NCBI GenBank assembly: GCA_036388295.1
Contig: DASVSC010000071.1
Location: forward strand, 1 to 7,395
DNA: 7,395 nt
Origin: RYN-431 sp036388295
Lineage (GTDB): Bacteria > Planctomycetota > Phycisphaerae > Tepidisphaerales > Tepidisphaeraceae
Direction of reading: 5' to 3'
Shown here: piece by piece, positions 6,172 to 7,395 of the stretch
Position numbering within the stretch: the stretch's first letter is position 1
How the letters are laid out: each line of letters opens with the position of its first letter
Position numbers and translations under genes: made by a program
The notes under the pieces: model-generated
Database searches by the model: none
What the model was told of the DNA's origin: nothing
What the model saw: only the letters and a program-made list of their open reading frames with translations

Positions 6172-6332
6172 ACGCGGATAAGAGGAAAATTGATGATGAA
6201 CGCCAAGACGCCAAGACGCGGAGAAGAAAATAGAGGCGAATACTTTGCTTCTGTTCCTCTCCGCGTCTTGGCGGCTTGGCGTTCAAACCACTCTTGTTCT
6301 TATCCGCGTTCATCTGCGTCCATCTGCGGCTA
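6149..6332. repeat. Large nested palindrome between ureAB and ureC: outer arms
   Basis: The outer arms, 6149-6183 and 6298-6332, are perfect complements over 35 bases and consist of tandem 10-base units (GCAGATGGAC, GCAGATGAAC, then GCGGATAAG). They enclose a second palindrome with a different unit. The left arm starts inside codon 230 of ureAB and contains its stop; the right arm ends eight bases before the ureC ATG, which has no evident Shine-Dalgarno. In mRNA the whole 184-base element would fold into a long stem between the two structural genes, and could affect decay, processing or the UreAB:UreC ratio. The style is that of dispersed intergenic repeats. Confidence 0.92.
6198..6284. repeat. 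Inner palindrome nested in the ureAB-ureC repeat
   Basis: Arms of 26 bases (6198-6223 and 6259-6284) pair with one mismatch. The unit is GCCAAGAC in tandem with an 8-base period, running into GCGGAG. The unit differs from that of the outer arms, so this looks like one repeat element inserted in the loop of another, or a composite element. Short unpaired stretches of 14 and 13 bases separate it from the outer arms. Confidence 0.9.
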
Positions 6333-6340
6333 ACTAAATC

Positions 6341-7395
6341 ATGGCCTACATTATTGACCGCCAAGCCTACGCCGACATGTACGGCCCCACGACCGGCGAC
6401 CGCGTGCGCCTCGGCGACACGTCGCTCGTCCTGCGCGTCGAAAAAGACCTCACCCACTACGGCGACGAGTGCAAGTTCGGCGGCGGCAAAGTGCTGCGTG
6501 AAGGCATGGGCCAGGCGACGAACGTGCACGACGTCGACGCGCTGGACCTGCTGATCACCAACGCCCTGATCGTCGACTACACCGGCATTTACAAGGCCGA
6601 CATCGGCATCAAAGGCGGGCGCATTGTCGGCATCGGCAAGGCCGGCAATCCGGACGTGATGGCCGGCGTGACGCCGGGGATGACCTTCGGCGTCACCACC
6701 GACACGCTGGCCGGCGAAGGCCTGATCGTCACCGCCGGCGGGATCGACACGCACATCCACTACATCTGCCCGCAGCAGGCCCACGAGGCCATCGCCAGCG
6801 GCCTGACGACGATGATCGGCGGCGGCACCGGGCCGACCACCGGCACCAGCGCCACCACCTGCACGCCCGGCGCGTTTCACCTTCAGATGATGATCGAGGC
6901 CACCGACCCGCTGCCGCTGAACTTCGGCTTCACCGGCAAAGGCAACGACAGCGGCCCGGCCGGTCTTGAAGACCAAATCCTCGCCGGCGCGATCGGCTTG
7001 AAACTGCACGAAGACTGGGGCACCACGCCGGCCGCCATTGATTCGTGCTTAAGCGTTGCGGACCAGTACGACGTGCAGGTGACGATTCACACCGACACGC
7101 TCAATGAAAGCGGGTTCGTCGAAAACACGATCGCCGCGTTCAAAGGCCGCACGATCCACAGCTATCACACCGAAGGCGCCGGCGGCGGGCACGCGCCCGA
7201 CATCATCAGCGTCTGCGGGCAGCCGAACGTCATTCCGTCGTCGACCAATCCGACCAAGCCGTTCACGGTCAACACGATCGACGAACACCTCGACATGCTG
7301 ATGGTCTGCCATCACCTCGACCCGAACCTGGCCGAAGACGTGGCGTTCGCAGAGAGCCGCATCCGCGGTGAAACGATCGCGGCCGAAGACGTGCT
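6341..7395 (+). CDS. ureC: Urease subunit alpha UreC, 3' end outside window
   Basis: The catalytic subunit, which hydrolyses urea to ammonia and carbamate at a di-nickel site. The first 351 codons are present, roughly the N-terminal 60% of a protein usually near 570 residues. Catalytic residues seen, with Klebsiella numbers in brackets, are His138 and His140 (134, 136) in THIHYICPQQ, carbamylated Lys221 (217) and His223 (219) in GLKLHEDWG, His250 (246) in IHTDTLNESGF, His276 (272) in HTEGAGGGHAPD, and the flap Cys323-His324 (319, 320) in MVCHHLD. All keep a constant offset of four, so no indel is present. The remaining nickel ligand, the Asp at Klebsiella 360, would be near 364 and falls outside. 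The ATG starts MAYIIDRQAYADMYGPTTGD, the normal N-terminus, and lacks a clear Shine-Dalgarno sequence. Confidence 0.97.
   Translation, partial: MAYIIDRQAYADMYGPTTGDRVRLGDTSLVLRVEKDLTHYGDECKFGGGKVLREGMGQATNVHDVDALDLLITNALIVDYTGIYKADIGIKGGRIVGIGKAGNPDVMAGVTPGMTFGVTTDTLAGEGLIVTAGGIDTHIHYICPQQAHEAIASGLTTMIGGGTGPTTGTSATTCTPGAFHLQMMIEATDPLPLNFGFTGKGNDSGPAGLEDQILAGAIGLKLHEDWGTTPAAIDSCLSVADQYDVQVTIHTDTLNESGFVENTIAAFKGRTIHSYHTEGAGGGHAPDIISVCGQPNVIPSSTNPTKPFTVNTIDEHLDMLMVCHHLDPNLAEDVAFAESRIRGETIAAEDV

Noticed and set aside
6276..6554. Small plus-strand frame whose product begins with a stretch like FLSAFICVHLRL
   Set aside because: That stretch is just the translation of the palindrome's right arm, and the rest overlaps ureC out of frame. 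Such repeat-derived peptides are common false gene calls.
6083..7009. 308-codon minus-strand frame across ureC and the palindrome
   Set aside because: It mixes antisense ureC with repeat sequence, has no recognisable domain, and ureC is certain.

Overview
The window is a bacterial urease locus, high in G+C, with unbroken genes and tight packing. In order it holds the last gene of a urea ABC importer (urtE, +), a divergent accessory pair on the minus strand (ureF-ureG), and a long plus-strand run: hypA, hypB, ureE, hupE/ureJ, ureD, a fused gamma-beta subunit gene (ureAB) and ureC. The right edge of the window cuts ureC at codon 351. No hydrogenase gene is present, so HypA, HypB and the HupE/UreJ permease most likely serve nickel delivery to urease, as HypA and HypB do in Helicobacter.

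The proposed flow is: UrtE energises urea uptake; HupE/UreJ brings in nickel; HypA, HypB and UreE carry and hand over nickel; UreD-UreF-UreG hold apo-urease open and drive GTP-dependent assembly of the carbamyl-lysine-bridged di-nickel site in UreC. UreAB and UreC form the enzyme. hypA, hypB and ureE overlap one another. hupE follows after a 106-base gap that holds a hairpin. ureD and ureAB then follow after gaps of 10 and 20 bases. ureAB and ureC are separated by 169 bases made almost wholly of a nested palindrome.

Two things stand out. First, the structural subunits and UreD, UreF and UreG read, from memory of the plant proteins, much more like plant-type urease than like Klebsiella or Helicobacter types. 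The clearest marker is a long gamma-beta linker with the motif LYGSFLPVPSLELF. Second, three gene borders carry large imperfect palindromes whose arms are built from tandem 8- or 10-base units: upstream of urtE, between the converging urtE and ureG, and between ureAB and ureC. The last one supplies the final codons and stop of ureAB.

The organism cannot be fixed from this window. High G+C, several starts with no visible Shine-Dalgarno sequence, and intergenic palindromes of this style would suit Planctomycetota or a related group. That is a low-confidence guess from general impression.
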